DNA of 64,000 bases from Malaya genurostris (GCF_030247185.1 NC_080570.1:79959216-80023215); one strand, 5' to 3'; counted from the first letter of the stretch, positions 11,011-23,440 are shown. The notes: generated by a model not told the origin, from the sequence alone. Numbers and translations: made by a program.

Positions 11011-11958
11011 TTATTTTTGATTTTGTATGTTGATGATATTTTACTTTTCGGAAAACAATTAACGGACATCCATTGGCTTAAGGATGAGCTATCGAAACAT
11101 TTCAAGATGAAAGATTTAGGTGAAGTAAAACATTTTCTTGGCCTAGATATCGTTCAAAATCTTGAAAGAGGTATTATTGAGCTGCATCAAGAGTCTTATA
11201 TAAGGAAACTTCAATATAAATCTAAGATGAATGACTGTAAACCCGTTTCAACACCAATGGATCCAGGTTGTAAGTGGTCGGTAGCTGAGACAAGGACTAC
11301 CCAACCTTTTAAATCTCTATTGGGTTGCTTGCAGTATTTGACTTTAGTTACTAGACCCGATATTGCCGTTTCTATTAACATTTTGAGTCAATTTCAGAGT
11401 TGCCCAGGAGATGAACACTGGCAAGGGTTGAAGAGAATATTGCGATATCTCCAAGGATCAAAGAAGGCGCGATTGGTTTACTATCAAACGAAATTGGATG
11501 TGCCTCTGGAAGGATATACGGATGCTGATTTCGCGAATGATAACGAAGGACGGAAATCAATTTCTGGAAACATATTTATGATTATTGGGAATGCCATTTC
11601 TTGGAGCAGCAAGAGGCAGCAGCTTGTAAGTTTATCTTCTACTGAAGCTGAATTCTTTTCTTTGTGTCATGGATCTAAGGAAGCGGTATGGTTGTCTCAA
11701 TTATTGAGTGAGATTGGAATCAAGTCAGTTCCGTTCACTATATTTGAGGATAACATTCCTTGCATCCGAATCGCAGAAGAGCCACGGGAACATCAGAAGA
11801 CGAAGCACATTGATGTAAAATACATGTTTATTAGAGAAATGATTCAAACAAAACAATTACTGCTCAAGTACATACCCAGTGAAAAGCAATTAGCAGATAT
11901 ATTCACAAAACCGCTATCTAGGCAAAATTTCTTAATTTTTGCGATATGTTCGAAATGA
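11011..11958 (+). pseudogene. Copia RT C-terminal part and RNase H
   Basis: Carries the catalytic LILYVDDILLFG, then LGEVKHFLGLDIVQ and LGCLQYLTLVTRPDIA. RNase H follows (GYTDADFANDNEGRKS, ISWSSKRQQLVSLSSTEAEF, TKHIDVKYMFIREMI). It ends 15 bases before the polypurine tract. Open in itself, but cut from the upstream RT by the deletion and a frame change. Confidence 0.85.
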
Positions 11959-11963
11959 AAAAT

Positions 11964-11973
11964 TGAGGGGAGG
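11964..11973 (+). other. Polypurine tract of copia element
   Basis: TGAGGGGAGG directly precedes the 3' LTR and would prime plus-strand DNA synthesis. Confidence 0.75.
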
Positions 11974-12779
11974 TGTTAGAATACAATTATTTCATTTAGA
12001 GTATAGTATTCATTGCCATTCAGGTATCATCTTTGACAGCAGAAAGGTAGAAAATGAAAACAGGAAGGATTAGAGCTAATGCATCGATAGAAACAACTGT
12101 ATGCGAACCCTGCATAGTTGGGAAACAAAATAGACAGCCTTTCAATACACATTATAAATGCCTCGCTAATAAACCACTGGAACTTATTCATTCCGACGTG
12201 TGGCCAAATGCCGGAATCAACATACGATGGATTCAAATATTCTGTGAGTTTTATTGATGATTATACTCACTTTGTGTTCGTATATTTGATAAGGCACAAG
12301 CATGAGGTTTTTCAAAAATTCAAAGAATTCGAAGCATATTCAACTACGCATTTTGCTTCGAAAATTTGTAATATAAGAACGGATAATGGCGGAGAATATT
12401 TCAGTCGGGAATTTGTAGATTACTGTAAGGGAAGAGGTAGAGAAACATACTGTGTAATATAGACTAGGTTTAACAGAACAGAACACTGTAGCTTGCATTC
12501 GAGTGTCAGTAAAGGTTGTATAAAATATAATCATTTAGACTTCGAAATGCCTTTTTTGTATTGCTATTATTGTCCAGTCTTTTGATAAAGGTTTTGGTTT
12601 CTCTCGGTGAAGGTTTTCACAGAGATATTACCCGCTCTGAGAGGATTTCTGAAAGGAGTATTTCTTAAGATATCCATCTCTTCGCTTCGTTATTACAGGA
12701 GGTTGTTGGTTGAGGATTTCCGGTGAGAGATTTTCTCGCGGTTATCCGTCCCATTCTAAAAGCTGCGTTACTCGCAACA
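11974..12779 (+). repeat. 3' LTR of copia element, with internal insertion
   Basis: 806 bp instead of 458. It begins TGTTAGAATACAATT and ends CTCGCAACA. Removing 12093-12439 leaves about 459 bp collinear with the 5' LTR. A GTCCT duplication follows at 12780-12784. Confidence 0.92.
12093..12439 (+). repeat. Integrase fragment copied into the 3' LTR
   Basis: These 347 bases repeat 9636-9984 of the same element, from the HHCC finger to the second core Asp region. Differences by eye are a 2-base loss (GT) in the GTGTGTGG stretch and a few substitutions. TAGA occurs on both sides of the insert but once at the site in the 5' LTR. It could be an error of reverse transcription or a separate insertion. 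Confidence 0.9.
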
Positions 12780-12784
12780 GTCCT

Positions 12785-13239
12785 GCAATAAGGGAATGAA
12801 CGTGCTATGGTAAATGTAGAATTATCCCAAATTATTTTTCAATGCAAATTTTTTTTATAGTTGCTCAAGTATTTTGCTTTTTCTATAGAGAGGATGAAGA
12901 ATTGCTGGCAATACCAACTTTCGATCGGAGGCCCGTAGTGTTATATACATTTCGACTCAACTCGACAAGATTGGAGAATGAAACTTGCTGCATTGGATGA
13001 TGATTGTTAAAATCAACGCTTTTTGTCGTGGTGGCGCTGCTGTCAACAATATGTAAAGGATATGCATGCATGTTTTCACGTGTGCCGAAGGTAGTGATAA
13101 AATAATGGATTTTACGGCTTACTCTACATTCATACCATTTTGATACCCAGGAAATAAACTCCCGTCTGATACTAAAAATCTTGAATTTCTCAATACGAAA
13201 CAGAAATCAAATATAATATATTATGTTCCTGAACTTCAG
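12785..13239. other. Intron sequence between copia and Jockey relic
   Basis: No coding frame, terminal repeat or RNA gene was recognised. Codon pattern and base composition give no hint of an exon. Confidence 0.4.
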
Positions 13240-13641
13240 TCGATGTTGAACAGTCGTTCGCACCGCACGCGTATAGCTCTTGGCTCCTGGAAATTTTTTC
13301 TGGCTACCTAGAGTTTTATTGATTCAAGGCTTTAGTCTTTTTCAAGGCTACCTGAATCACTAACAGTTATTTTAAAGACTAACAATTAGTCAGCCTTTCT
13401 CAAGGCTATACAAAGAGTGATATTAGAGTGACTAAGTGATACAAAGGGTGATATTAGAGTGACTAAGAAATTAATCAGCATTTTTTAAGGCTAGCTGTTC
13501 AAAGAACTATTCTTCGAACTAATCAGTCTTTATTAAGACTACCACAAAATCAGTCTTTATCAAGACTTTTCCAAACTAGGAGTCTTATCGAAGACTAGTT
13601 TAGCCTAGTTAATTTAATTTAAAATTTCATTCATTTCAAAA

Positions 13642-14455
13642 ATGCCTGCGTCCAACCGGAAAGGCAACAAGCCTTAGGCTAAAAATAATTCAATACGGAA
13701 TAAATCACAATCCGTTATTCAACATTTTTCTAATAACATTCACGATCTTATAGAATCTGAATGTAAAAATAAAACACAACGGACGGATTTTCCTTCCGTT
13801 GATCCTATGCCGTCTAACAATATTTACGAGATTCTTCCTGAATCCGATTGTAGCGACATAGAAGAAAATTCTTCAAAAATTCCCAAAATGGACGCTTGTC
13901 GTTCTGGGAAGAAACATCAATCTATGCCACCAGTGACGGTGATGATTTTCGACTTCAAAGCATTCCGTGCTGAGCTTTCTACTTTTCTCCCGGAAGTAAA
14001 AGTCTCATTTTTAATCGGACGAAGAGGAGAATGTCGAGTCTTGGTTGATAGATTGGAAGATTATGAACTTCTTATCCGATATTTGTCCGAGAAACTTCAT
14101 AAATTTTATTCATATGATATAAAATCAGACAGACCCTTCAAGGCTGTCTTGAAAGGCTTATCAAATGATCAAAGTACTGATGAAATTAAAAATGATCTAA
14201 AAGAATTGCTTGGTTTTGCCCTTTCCCAAGTAATACTTATGAAAAAAGAGCGAATGGTACTCCTAAAGCACGCTCTGGAATTTCCCATGAACTTTACCTA
14301 ATATACTTCAATCGAAGTGATGTAAACAATTTAAAAACTTTAGAAAAAGTACGTTTCATTTCCCACATTAAAATTCATTGGGAACATTATAAACGGCATA
14401 ATCGTATTGCAAACTTAACGCAATGTCGTCGTTGCCAAGGCTTCATCTTCTTATA
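13642..14455 (+). pseudogene. Jockey-type ORF1 relic
   Basis: An ATG at 13642 opens a frame stopped after 11 codons. The best remaining frame, 13807-14301, contains FKAVLKGLSNDQSTDEIKNDL, the PRE_C2HC-like segment of Jockey ORF1. After a frame change comes KIHWEHYKRHNRIANLTQCRRCQGF, the start of the zinc-knuckle region. RNA-binding protein by family. Broken. Confidence 0.7.
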
Positions 14456-14659
14456 ATGGCAGTCTACCTACAAATATTCCTTCGATGCCACTCGCATCTT
14501 TAAACGAAGTCGATTTAGGTGATATAACGGAAAATAAAACGATCTACTTACAAGATCAACTTTTTCAAATGATCATCCGAATGAATTCGACTTCATCACT
14601 TTTTAAAGCATTTCAAATCGGATGGCAATTTATAATGAATTTAAAATTTAACAGTGATG

Positions 14660-16480
14660 TTAAATAATTATTTGAATATTTTAAATTGGAATGCTCGAGT
14701 GAAGATGAATTTTATAATTTTCTCAAAGTTCACAAAATCCATATTGCCATTGTGACAGAAACTTTTCTTAAACCAAATGTCAAATTGAAAAGTAATCCAC
14801 ATTATGTGGTTCATCGATTTGACCGGTTTACTGGATTGGGTGGCGGAGTTGCCATTTTTGTCCAACGGCAAATTAAACATCGAATTTTACCTTCTTTCAA
14901 TACTAAAGTTATTGAAAGCTTAGGAATCGAAGTTTAATACATTCATGGAATTTATTTAATCGCTGGAGCATATTTGCCATTCCAATGCACCGGCGAACAA
15001 TTAAATTTTTTTAAAGGCGATTTGCAAAAACTCACAAGATATCGACCGAAATTTTTCGTAATAGGGGACTTAAATGCTAAGCATGTCCAGTGGAATTGTA
15101 GGCAAAATAACCGTAATGGTAGAATACTTCATAATCAACTCTCAGCTGGTTACTTCACAGTCTTCATCCCAGTAATCCGACTTGTTTCTCTCCCGTGAAA
15201 AACCCGTCTAAAATTGATCTGGTTTTAACGGATCGAAGTTACATTTGTAGTGAACCGATTACACATGCTGACTTTGACTCAGATCAGCTTCCTGTAACAT
15301 TCAGACTTTCCAACGAAGCTTTAATTAATCCAATTAGTTCTATATTCAACTATCATAGAGCTAATTGGTTGGAATACAGATCTCACAATGAAAATCATGT
15401 TGATCAAGAAACTATTTTAGAAAATTCTGCGGACATCGACACAGCAATTGATAATTTGAATCATTATATTATCGAAGCTAGAAATCTTTCAGTTCCCAAA
15501 GCTCAAACTAAACATGATAAAAGCAATTAGATCTTTTGGGTTATCCACTGGAGTTGCTCTTCTAGACATAGAAAAAGCATTCGTCAGTGTTTGGCACAAA
15601 GGTTTAATAGCAAAAATGTCTGATTTCCAGTTTCCTATTTAATTGATCAAAATGATTCAAAATTATTTAACTGATCGTACTCTTCAGGTTAGCTATCAGA
15701 ATTGTAAATCTGAATTGCTACCCGTACGACTGTACGAACTGTTCCGCAGTTCTCGAGCGTAGCTCCAATCTTGTATAATATTTTCACTTCTGATCTTCCA
15801 AATCTACCCGTTGGTTGTCAGAAATCGCTATTCTGTGACACAAGTCTGTTAGCGGCAGGTAGAAATCTAAGAGTGATCTGCAGTCGCCTACAAAGAAGTT
15901 TAAATATTTTCAGTGATTATCTGTCAAAATGGAAAATTAAACCAAATGCAGCATAAACGCAATTAATAATTTTTCCTCATAAACCAAGAGCTTCTTTTCT
16001 TAAACCAAACAATAATCACATTCTAAAATTGAATGGCTTGGAATTGACATGGTCTGATTAAGCTAAATACTTAGGTTTAACATATGACAAAAAACTCACT
16101 TTCAAGGATCACATTGAAGGAATCCAGGCAAATTATAATAAATATATTAAATGTTTATATCCTCTCATAAACAGAAATTCTAAGCTCTGTCTAAAAAACA
16201 AGTTGTTAATTTATAAACAAATTTTCAGACCAGCCATGCTTTATGCAGTACCAATTTGGTCGAGTTGTTGTTCCACCAGGAAGAAAACGCTTCAAAGGGT
16301 TCAGAATAAAGTTCTGAAAATGATTTTGAAGCGTCCTCCCTGGTTTAGTACAAATGAGTTACACAGACTCACAAATATAGAACCATTAGATGTAATGTCA
16401 CATAATATTATAAGCAAATTCCGACAAATTCGATGCAATCTTCAATTGAATCGATTCGTACTCTGTATTAGTTAGTAAGT
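14660..16480 (+). pseudogene. Jockey-type ORF2 relic, endonuclease and RT
   Basis: Endonuclease pieces: HIAIVTETFLKPN and FTGLGGGVAIFVQ (14700-14870), then FFVIGDLNAKHVQWNC (15052-15105) and KIDLVLTDRS. After 15530 the RT continues from GVALLDIEKAF with the centre missing. The RT tail appears as FSDYLSKWKIKPN and NKLLIYKQIFRPAMLYAVPIW (16203-16260). At least four frame changes and several stops. A dead copy. Confidence 0.72.
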
Positions 16481-16560
16481 TAGTATATAAGTTCCTTTTC
16501 CCCATTACACAATACAAGTAGGTTTAGAATTTTCCCTACACAAAAATCTCAGAATTGCGG

Positions 16561-17103
16561 AAGCATATGATGTCCTCATGTTAATAACCAAATCGTATAT
16601 ATAATAGAGCTGAAAAGTCATCACTTGTGACTGAACACCCAGTTTAAATCTGATTAATTTAATTTTAACTCATCTTCCAATAAGTAGTTGATAAAACTAC
16701 AAGGATAAACCCCATGGGGTTGTTCGAGCCATTGATGTGGAACAAAGCAACCAAAATTTCTAATGATCGACATTTTCAATTAATCATCACACTTTTGAAT
16801 CCGCAAATGCACGAGAGTTGGTTAGGAACCAACACTGAACAGGCGAACTCAGAATATAGACTATATTTGTCGTGATTGGTATTTGTTTTATAGCCGACGA
16901 AATTACATCAATAGCCTAAATGTATGCAATTATATGTTTTTACATGCTTGCGATACAGATATCGATATTTAAGCTTTTCTTCGCCAAGCTTGTGTTCAAG
17001 TTTTTTATGCAAGCAATTATTTTTATAGCGTTTCTCTACCATTACTACCATTCTGCGATTTCGGTTGAAGCGATAAACTTTTTCTCATTATCAATCGAGT
17101 TCA
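16561..17103. other. Unassigned intron sequence before the Helitron
   Basis: May include the tail of the Jockey relic to about 16700. No gene, repeat ends or splice-flanked exon recognised. It ends with the A that precedes the Helitron. Confidence 0.4.
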
Positions 17104-17279
17104 TCTATATATATAAAAATGCAGAGATCATTCTTTGTAATCGCATCACGTAAGAACGGATGGACGGATTGATTTTGTTTGATCAGTTTTTACCCCCACC
17201 GGGTTCGTACATCAAAAAAATTAGGAAAACTTACCGGAAAAGTGGGAAAAACCAATAAAGTTATTTTGTATGGACAATG

Positions 17280-18128
17280 CACAGTGGTCCGGATCCACAG
17301 TTTAGGGGGACAAAAACATTTGTGGCTTAGCCTTATACTTTAGAGTTTTGATGTCTTCGGAACAAATGATCAGTGAAAGATAAGCCATTTTTTGAAGTAT
17401 ATGGTATTAGGGTGGTTCTAATTATTAGGGTGATCCAAAAATTATTTTCCGTATGTGTTGAGATAGAGGACTGCATCCTTCGGCAAAATTGTAGGAAAAC
17501 TTATATCAAGCAACTTTGCCGAAAACACTATTGTAGTATCTCTAACGGTTTTAGTGTTACAGCTATTTTAATAGATCAACTTAGGGTGTTCCTAAAAAAA
17601 TCAGATTTTTTGCTCTAGCTTTCTTAATATTCACTTCTCGATTTTGGTGTCTTTGAATATCTTTTAGAGTTTGTTGAAACCAATTTTTTCATGACTAGCG
17701 CATTAAGGTAGCGTTTTCTGAACCGAAGTTATGAGCAAAAATAGTTCAAAAACAGATAATTTTTAAACTGCTATATCTAACATTGGAGCAAACGAAAAAA
17801 AAATCGGTTTCTTTCATTTGATAGAAAATACTTTCGAGCATGTTTATAGAAAAAATGGCGGAGGAGATATTTTATTAAATTTTTTAAATTGTGTTCAAAC
17901 ATTGGGTTTTTTACATGAAAAATGCTCTTTCATGTAAGACATTTATTAGCTATACATATTAAAATAAGGTATTGCTGTATTCTAGCGTGTTAAAATTAAA
18001 AATGTTAATTCAGCTGCATAATCGGGAAGATGGAGTACACTCACGTTGGTTGTTACTCTATTCGATAATGCTATTACAGGATCAGACGTTAAAAGAAATC
18101 GTTTGAATACATCCTCTAGATTCACTAA
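17280..18128 (+). repeat. Left inverted arm, 849 bp
   Basis: Pairs with 19286-20134. An 81-codon open frame at 17373-17618 has a twin in the other arm; since it lies in the arm itself I read it as chance, not a gene. Confidence 0.88.
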
Positions 18129-18313
18129 ACAATTGAAGTTATGCGGATGGAACTGCCTATACTTGCGAATTGATTTATTTCAACTCTCTTGCGCTATTGA
18201 TTGTTGATCAAGAAGGCTGAATAATCTGGAACAACAATTATTCTTCATCTGTTTCCCTTTGCTGCCCAAAATAATAATCTTTTAAAAGGAAAACACGGAA
18301 CTAACAGCAGGAA

Positions 18314-19290
18314 GTGGACAAAGTAAATGCAGAAATTGCAGAGCTTTCTCTCACAGTACTGGGGAAAGTATTGGTATCAACGAAGCTAGTGTTCTGCCTG
18401 AACGATACGAAAGTGTTTAACGACATAACAGGCATACACTCCCAAGCTTGGTACATTAGCAAGCGCTCAGGAAAAGCTCTGAATTTTTCAAGAACTGAAA
18501 CAAATGAGAATAATCCAAACAAATATCAATTTGGAATTTTGCCTCTACACGCAATGATTCGATCTATGGAACTTTGGCTAAAAGTGAGTTATTGTTTGCA
18601 CATTGAGAAACCGACAAAATCAGCATGTCAAAGAACAAGAGACAAACATACTAACGGCATTAAAAGAGCAGCTAGGGTTACGTATTAGCAAAGATATCAT
18701 ATTCACAAGATATCCAGCTCACACATTTCCAGAATAACTCATTGGAAACATCCTTTTTCGCGAGCATGGTGCCCTCAGGTGAGTCCGCATCGAATCTCGT
18801 ACATAGAAGTAGGGAAGAGAAATGTCAAATTCTTGCGCGCAAAAATAGCAGCACTGCGCACCCACACAATTGACATGATATGTTGAATGTGATGCCGTGC
18901 GATGGCGTTCCTATAATGAAGATTGATTTCGCTCCAAGCTGACAGGGCCTAGCATTGGTGAACCACTACTTGGAGGCGGCAACTCGAATGATGATATATG
19001 GGCCCGTAGATTTTTCAAAGAATATAACACAGTAGCGCAAATCATCGAGTTAAATGGAAATATACTTGAACGGTTTTTTATAATCTTAACGTTGATAAAC
19101 AGCAATGTGAAGATTTCGGTACCTGCTTTCCAGGAGTTTACTGAACAAACTAGAATTCGTTTTGTGGAGCTGTATGGATGGAATGCTCTGTCGCCAACCG
19201 TGCATAAACTTCTGGTGCATGGGACTGCAATTATAAAACATGCTTTGCTTCCTATTGGTATGTACAGTAAGGAAGCGCAAGAGAGTTAGT
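18314..19290 (+). pseudogene. Transposon-encoded protein remains, family unknown
   Basis: The first block (18314-18688) includes NKYQFGILPLHAMIRSMELWLKVSY in pieces and ends before KEQLGLRIS. The second (about 18945-19289) resumes with GEPLLGGGNSNDDIWARRFF and ends WNALSPTVHKLLVHGTAIIK-HALLPIG. I recall similar uncharacterised proteins in other invertebrate genomes but cannot name the family. Between the blocks lies a 265-bp insertion (about 18685-18950) shared with 38475-39895. Confidence 0.6.
18685..18950. repeat. 265-bp repeat interrupting the transposon gene
   Basis: Runs from AAAGATATCATATTCACAAG to CAAGCTGACAGGGCC. It is collinear with 38475-38591 plus 39743-39895. It splits a conserved coding block, with TAGC on both sides, so it is itself an insertion. 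No coding capacity seen. Confidence 0.65.
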
Positions 19291-20134
19291 GAATCTAGAG
19301 GATGTATTCAAACGATTTCTTTTAACGTCTGATCCTGTAATAGCATTATCGAATAGAGTAACAACAAACGTGAGTGTACTCCATCTTCCCGATTATGCAG
19401 CTGAATTAACATTTTTAATTTTAACACGCTAGAATACAGCAATACCTTATTTTAATATGTATAGCTAATAAATGTCTTACATGAAAGAGCATTTTTCATG
19501 TAAAAAACCCAATGTTTGAACACAATTTAAAAAATTTAAAAAAATATCTCCTCCGCCATTTTTTCTATAAACATGCTCGAAAGTATTTTCTATCAAATGA
19601 AAGAAACCGATTTTTTTTTCGTTTGCTCCAATGTTAGATATTGCAGTTTAAAAATAATCTGTTTTCGAACTATTTTTGCTCATAACTTCGATTCAGAAAA
19701 CGCTACCTTAATGCGCCAGTCATGAAAAAATTGGTTTCAACAAACTCTAAAAGATATTCAAAGACACCAAAATCGAGAAGTGAATATTAAGAAAGCTAGA
19801 GCAAAAAATCTGATTTTTTTAGGAACACCCTAAGTTGATCTATTAAAATAGCTGTAACACTAAAACCGTTAGAGATACTACAATAGTGTTTTCGGCAAAG
19901 TTGCTTGATATAAGTTTTCCTACAATTTTGCCGAAGGATGCAGTTCTCTATCTCAACACATACGGAAAATAATTTTTGGATCACCCTAATAATTAGAACC
20001 ACCCTAATACCATATACTTCATAAAATGGCTTATCTTTCACTGATCATTTGTTCCGAAGACATCAAAACTCTAAAGTATAAGGCTAAGCCACAAATGTTT
20101 TTGTCCCCCTAAATTGTGGATCCGGACCACTGTG
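19286..20134 (-). repeat. Right inverted arm, 849 bp
   Basis: Inverse of 17280-18128 with only a handful of differences by eye. Confidence 0.88.
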
Positions 20135-21419
20135 CAATGGAATTTTCCACTGAAAAAGTCGCCAATGATTGCTAGATCATCGATAGGTGTTTGGCGCATA
20201 ACGAATTGCATAAGTGTTTGGCCGTCGAAGAAGGAATATCAGATCGTTAAAAGAATCTGTTGGCGCGCAACGATTCATGATTCATGTGGTTCTTCTTTTC
20301 GAGCCACGTGTTTATATGGGTATCGAGATTATAGCTTGCCAAATGACTCAATGACGGAATGCTTAGTCAGGAGAAAAAGTTCTGATATCATTTACCAGTT
20401 GATGAATTGTGTTCAATGGAGTCATCGCGAGCGCGAGTTCAACTAATCAGAATATTTTTGAGTGGATCAATGAAAAGATTGTAGTGTAGAAGCGCTAAGG
20501 TCAAACTAAGAGATTTTCACTGCATTTGGCTTTCTAATGATTTAGATTACACTAAACGCACATAATAAGTTGCATTTAGATCAATGTTCAAGATGATTAC
20601 CATAATGGAACGAGACCGTCATTTTACATTTCATATGTTCAAATTGGTAAGATGAATATCAAATTAAAATTTAAGCGTCGTCTCTCCAAACAACCAGAAG
20701 TTCCACAGTACCAGAAAAATATCCACTTTATTAGAGCTCTAAAGTACTCGTGGCATTTTTTGGCAACTTGAACGTACAGAACAAGTTCTGAGAAAACTTT
20801 TTCACTACTTAAAAGCTGTAAAAGCTTCAAAGTTTGTTCTGTTTCGTCGGGTGAACATTCAAGTATAAGTAATTCCTTAAAAACGGATTTTTTCAGAATG
20901 CTCTTCAGAAATCTGTTTTTTTACAAACTTTCAGTTACTTGGGCTAAATACAAACTGTGAACATATCCTACTATACCAAATGAACAACTCTAGAAGAGAA
21001 ACTCTTCAGCATTTTGTTAGGTTTATCAATACAAAATTTTGGTTAGTGAGTTTCTTCATCGATTACCGAAAGCAAGAATCACATCTGGAAGAGAAAACGT
21101 GGCACCTTATATCCTTTATGTCGAAGCCATTAGAGAGGAATCTCTGTTCAGTGCTTTGATTCAAAGGATGAGACGATAATCTGTGCTTTTGTTCAATTTT
21201 TGTTTAACAGAAGTATTTAGCATTTTCACATTAATTTTTGGTGATATTTCTGTTTCGGACTAAAGCGAATGTGTGTCGAATTCCATTCATTGTAGGTTAA
21301 TCAGAAAAATAACGGAGAGAAACGTTAAACATTTAGTCGTTTGACAATTGTGATGTCCGAAAACATAAATTCGAACAAATAATTGTTGGGCGAAACGAAG
21401 TTCGACGGGTCAGCTAGTC

Positions 21420-23440
21420 TTATATAAATTAGAAATTAATCTTATGCACTCAAAATTTACCTTGGGGTAGTTGTCAATTTCTCAGGCGAAACGATATAAC
21501 ATGGGATTTCATCCAATCTTTCATGATCAAGATCAGAGCATAGCAATTGAAGCTTCAAATCGTTTTATGGCACTTTTTGTCTTGCTGTCTAGCAACAACC
21601 TACCTCTAGCAAATTAGGTGTAGGACTGACACGTTAGCTTTAATTTTGCCTCTATTTATAGCTTCGCGTGCTTCCAACAGCTTCGCTTTTGCATCGATTG
21701 ACCAATCAGAGTGATGCTTTCCCTTTGATATATCGCATACTCCTTCAAAACCGTCGACTATGGCAGGGAAATCCGGAGTTTTTTTTTGCAGACAAAATAG
21801 GACACTGTTAGCTATTAATCAACATTTTAATGATATAAAATTAAAAATACATGGCTATGAACATTCAAATCAATAAGTAGAAATATTTCCAATCAAATGG
21901 TGACATAATATTAATAATTGAGACAAAATTGACTGAGCTATAATTGTTCAAAACCTGACCATATTTCTACGTGTATTTTTCTTAGGTTTTTAATTTGCAC
22001 CCCTATATAGAAAACAAAAATGTGTTCCACATTAAAAACAATATTCCTGGACTGATGGTGGCTTTTCGCAGGCGGTTTAATTTAGTTCAACACTCGAAAT
22101 TTCAACCGCTTCACGTGTATACCTCGCCGCGGTACGGTTTTCGGTTTCTTACACTATGTACCGTTGTAATACAATAATTTATATTCAATCCTAAACTGAA
22201 TACATTTATATTTAACTCACGTGTTTTTATATACCAGTCATAAACGCCATAGAATTCCACACATCGCGTTTGCTCGAACATTTACCTCGACCTAAATCTA
22301 GACGCGTAACTAGCAACTACTTAACTGCTATGACTACACTAAGCGGAGGTCGATGACCAAACTAATGAAATCACAGCTGTACTAACATTTGATTGGTTCT
22401 TCCCCCATTAGAAAAAATCTTTTCTCTCTCCTTGGCTTTTCCGATAACTCCCGCTTACTAAACGACAAAAATTACCTTTTATGTCAAATATATAAACAGA
22501 ATCAGGAATATATTCAAAAAATATGACAAGTTTGATTTTTCTGCTCATTTGATGGAACGTGTTGCTAAGAATCTACTAATAGTTTAGGCACGTTGTCTTA
22601 GATACTCTTTTCTGTTGCAAATAGAGACGAAAATTCTTCCTCTCTCTTCGTTTGTTTTGGAGGCGATCATTAACGAATGAGACGGTAAAAAACGACTATG
22701 AGGCTGTTGGATTGGATTCTTCCATTGAGAATGTGTGACAATTTCAAGCTCTGATAACCATGATACCATAGTAGGTGACGCTTTTCAATGATTATCGACA
22801 CTTTTCAACAAAGGATCAAAAAATTACACTAATGCTGAGTTTACTGGTTCACAGTAACAGATTCAACATTTTTCGATCAAAATAAATGAAAACTAATTTT
22901 GATTCTATCTACTAAAAATAAAACTAATGAGTTTGTACGTTCTCTTTCTCGAAAATTTTTATCAAGATATTGATATTGATATTGATATCGTTTCATTTGT
23001 ACAGGTTTATATTTTGAGGTTATTCGAATCTAAAATTCTTCCCTGCCTATACTATAGTAAATACCATAGCCCCCTTCCACAACGACAAAATGAAAATAAC
23101 CGCGCAATAAATTATAGAAATAAAAGTGTACCTCTATTAGTAGCTCCCTCCGTCCAACAAATACCTGATACCGAAAAATGATACTACCTAACACGATTCA
23201 TGCCTACTGAAACTGAGGAAAATATTATTCACTACGTTAGTGCTAGAATCGAGTGCAGCAGGAGTTTAATCAGGTGTCAAAAACTGGTACGTTTGAATAC
23301 TAACAGACCTCTTTCTTTTGTCTCTTTCAAAATAACCGTTCCAAATTCCTTTGAAAAGATGATCAATTCACCAGAATTCTGGCATATCTATCTCCCCTTT
23401 TTTAGCACTCAGTTCGAAACAGGCAGCTCATCACATACCG
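21420..23440. other. Unassigned intron sequence
   Basis: No transposon ends, coding frame or exon was recognised. A short GATATT microsatellite lies near 22972-22990. The segment after 23200 may be the decayed upstream part of the LINE relic that follows. Confidence 0.4.

Larger units (their letters stand above)
7692..12779 (+). mobile_element. Copia-type LTR retrotransposon, complete but inactive
   Basis: Both LTRs are present (7692-8149 and 11974-12779), flanked by the 5-bp duplication GTCCT at 7687-7691 and 12780-12784. The order is LTR, initiator-Met primer site, gag, protease, integrase, RT, RNase H, polypurine tract, LTR, as in Ty1/copia. The single ORF is broken by frameshifts near 9100 and 10780 and by loss of the RT centre near 10950-11000. 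The LTRs differ at a few percent of positions by eye, so it is not a very recent insertion. It lies antisense within intron 2 of the beta-galactosidase gene. Confidence 0.95.
13240..16560 (+). mobile_element. Decayed Jockey-type LINE
   Basis: A 5' leader (about 13240-13640) with repeated AGTCTTTxTCAAGGCT-like motifs is followed by ORF1 and ORF2 remains in Jockey order. Many stops and frameshifts, and the centre of the RT is deleted near 15530. Ends are approximate; no clear A-tail or target duplication was found. It lies in intron 2 of the beta-galactosidase gene, antisense. Confidence 0.7.
17280..20134. mobile_element. DNA transposon with 849-bp inverted arms
   Basis: Starts CACAGTGGTCCGGATCC and ends with its inverse. 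Both sides are flanked by CAATG (17275-17279 and 20135-20139). The arms are 17280-18128 and 19286-20134, equal in length and nearly identical. The spacer of about 1.16 kb carries coding remains on the plus strand. Removing the element and one CAATG joins the Helitron flanks smoothly. Superfamily not identified; the 5-bp duplication and very long arms do not fit hAT or mariner. Confidence 0.85.
17104..21418 (+). mobile_element. Helitron, non-autonomous, with nested transposon
   Basis: The 5' end TCTATATATATAAAAATG is typical of insect Helitrons and follows an A. The 3' end is CTAG at 21415-21418, followed by T. A short CGAA/TTCG stem (loop ACGAAG) lies just upstream. That fits A/T-site insertion without duplication. 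No Rep or helicase domain was recognised in the 1.46 kb that remain after removing the nested 17280-20134 element, so this copy is probably non-autonomous. Confidence 0.75.

Noticed and set aside
17373..20041. Near-identical 81-codon frames at 17373-17618 and 19796-20041
   Set aside because: They are the same stretch of the two inverted arms; duplication explains the identity without coding.
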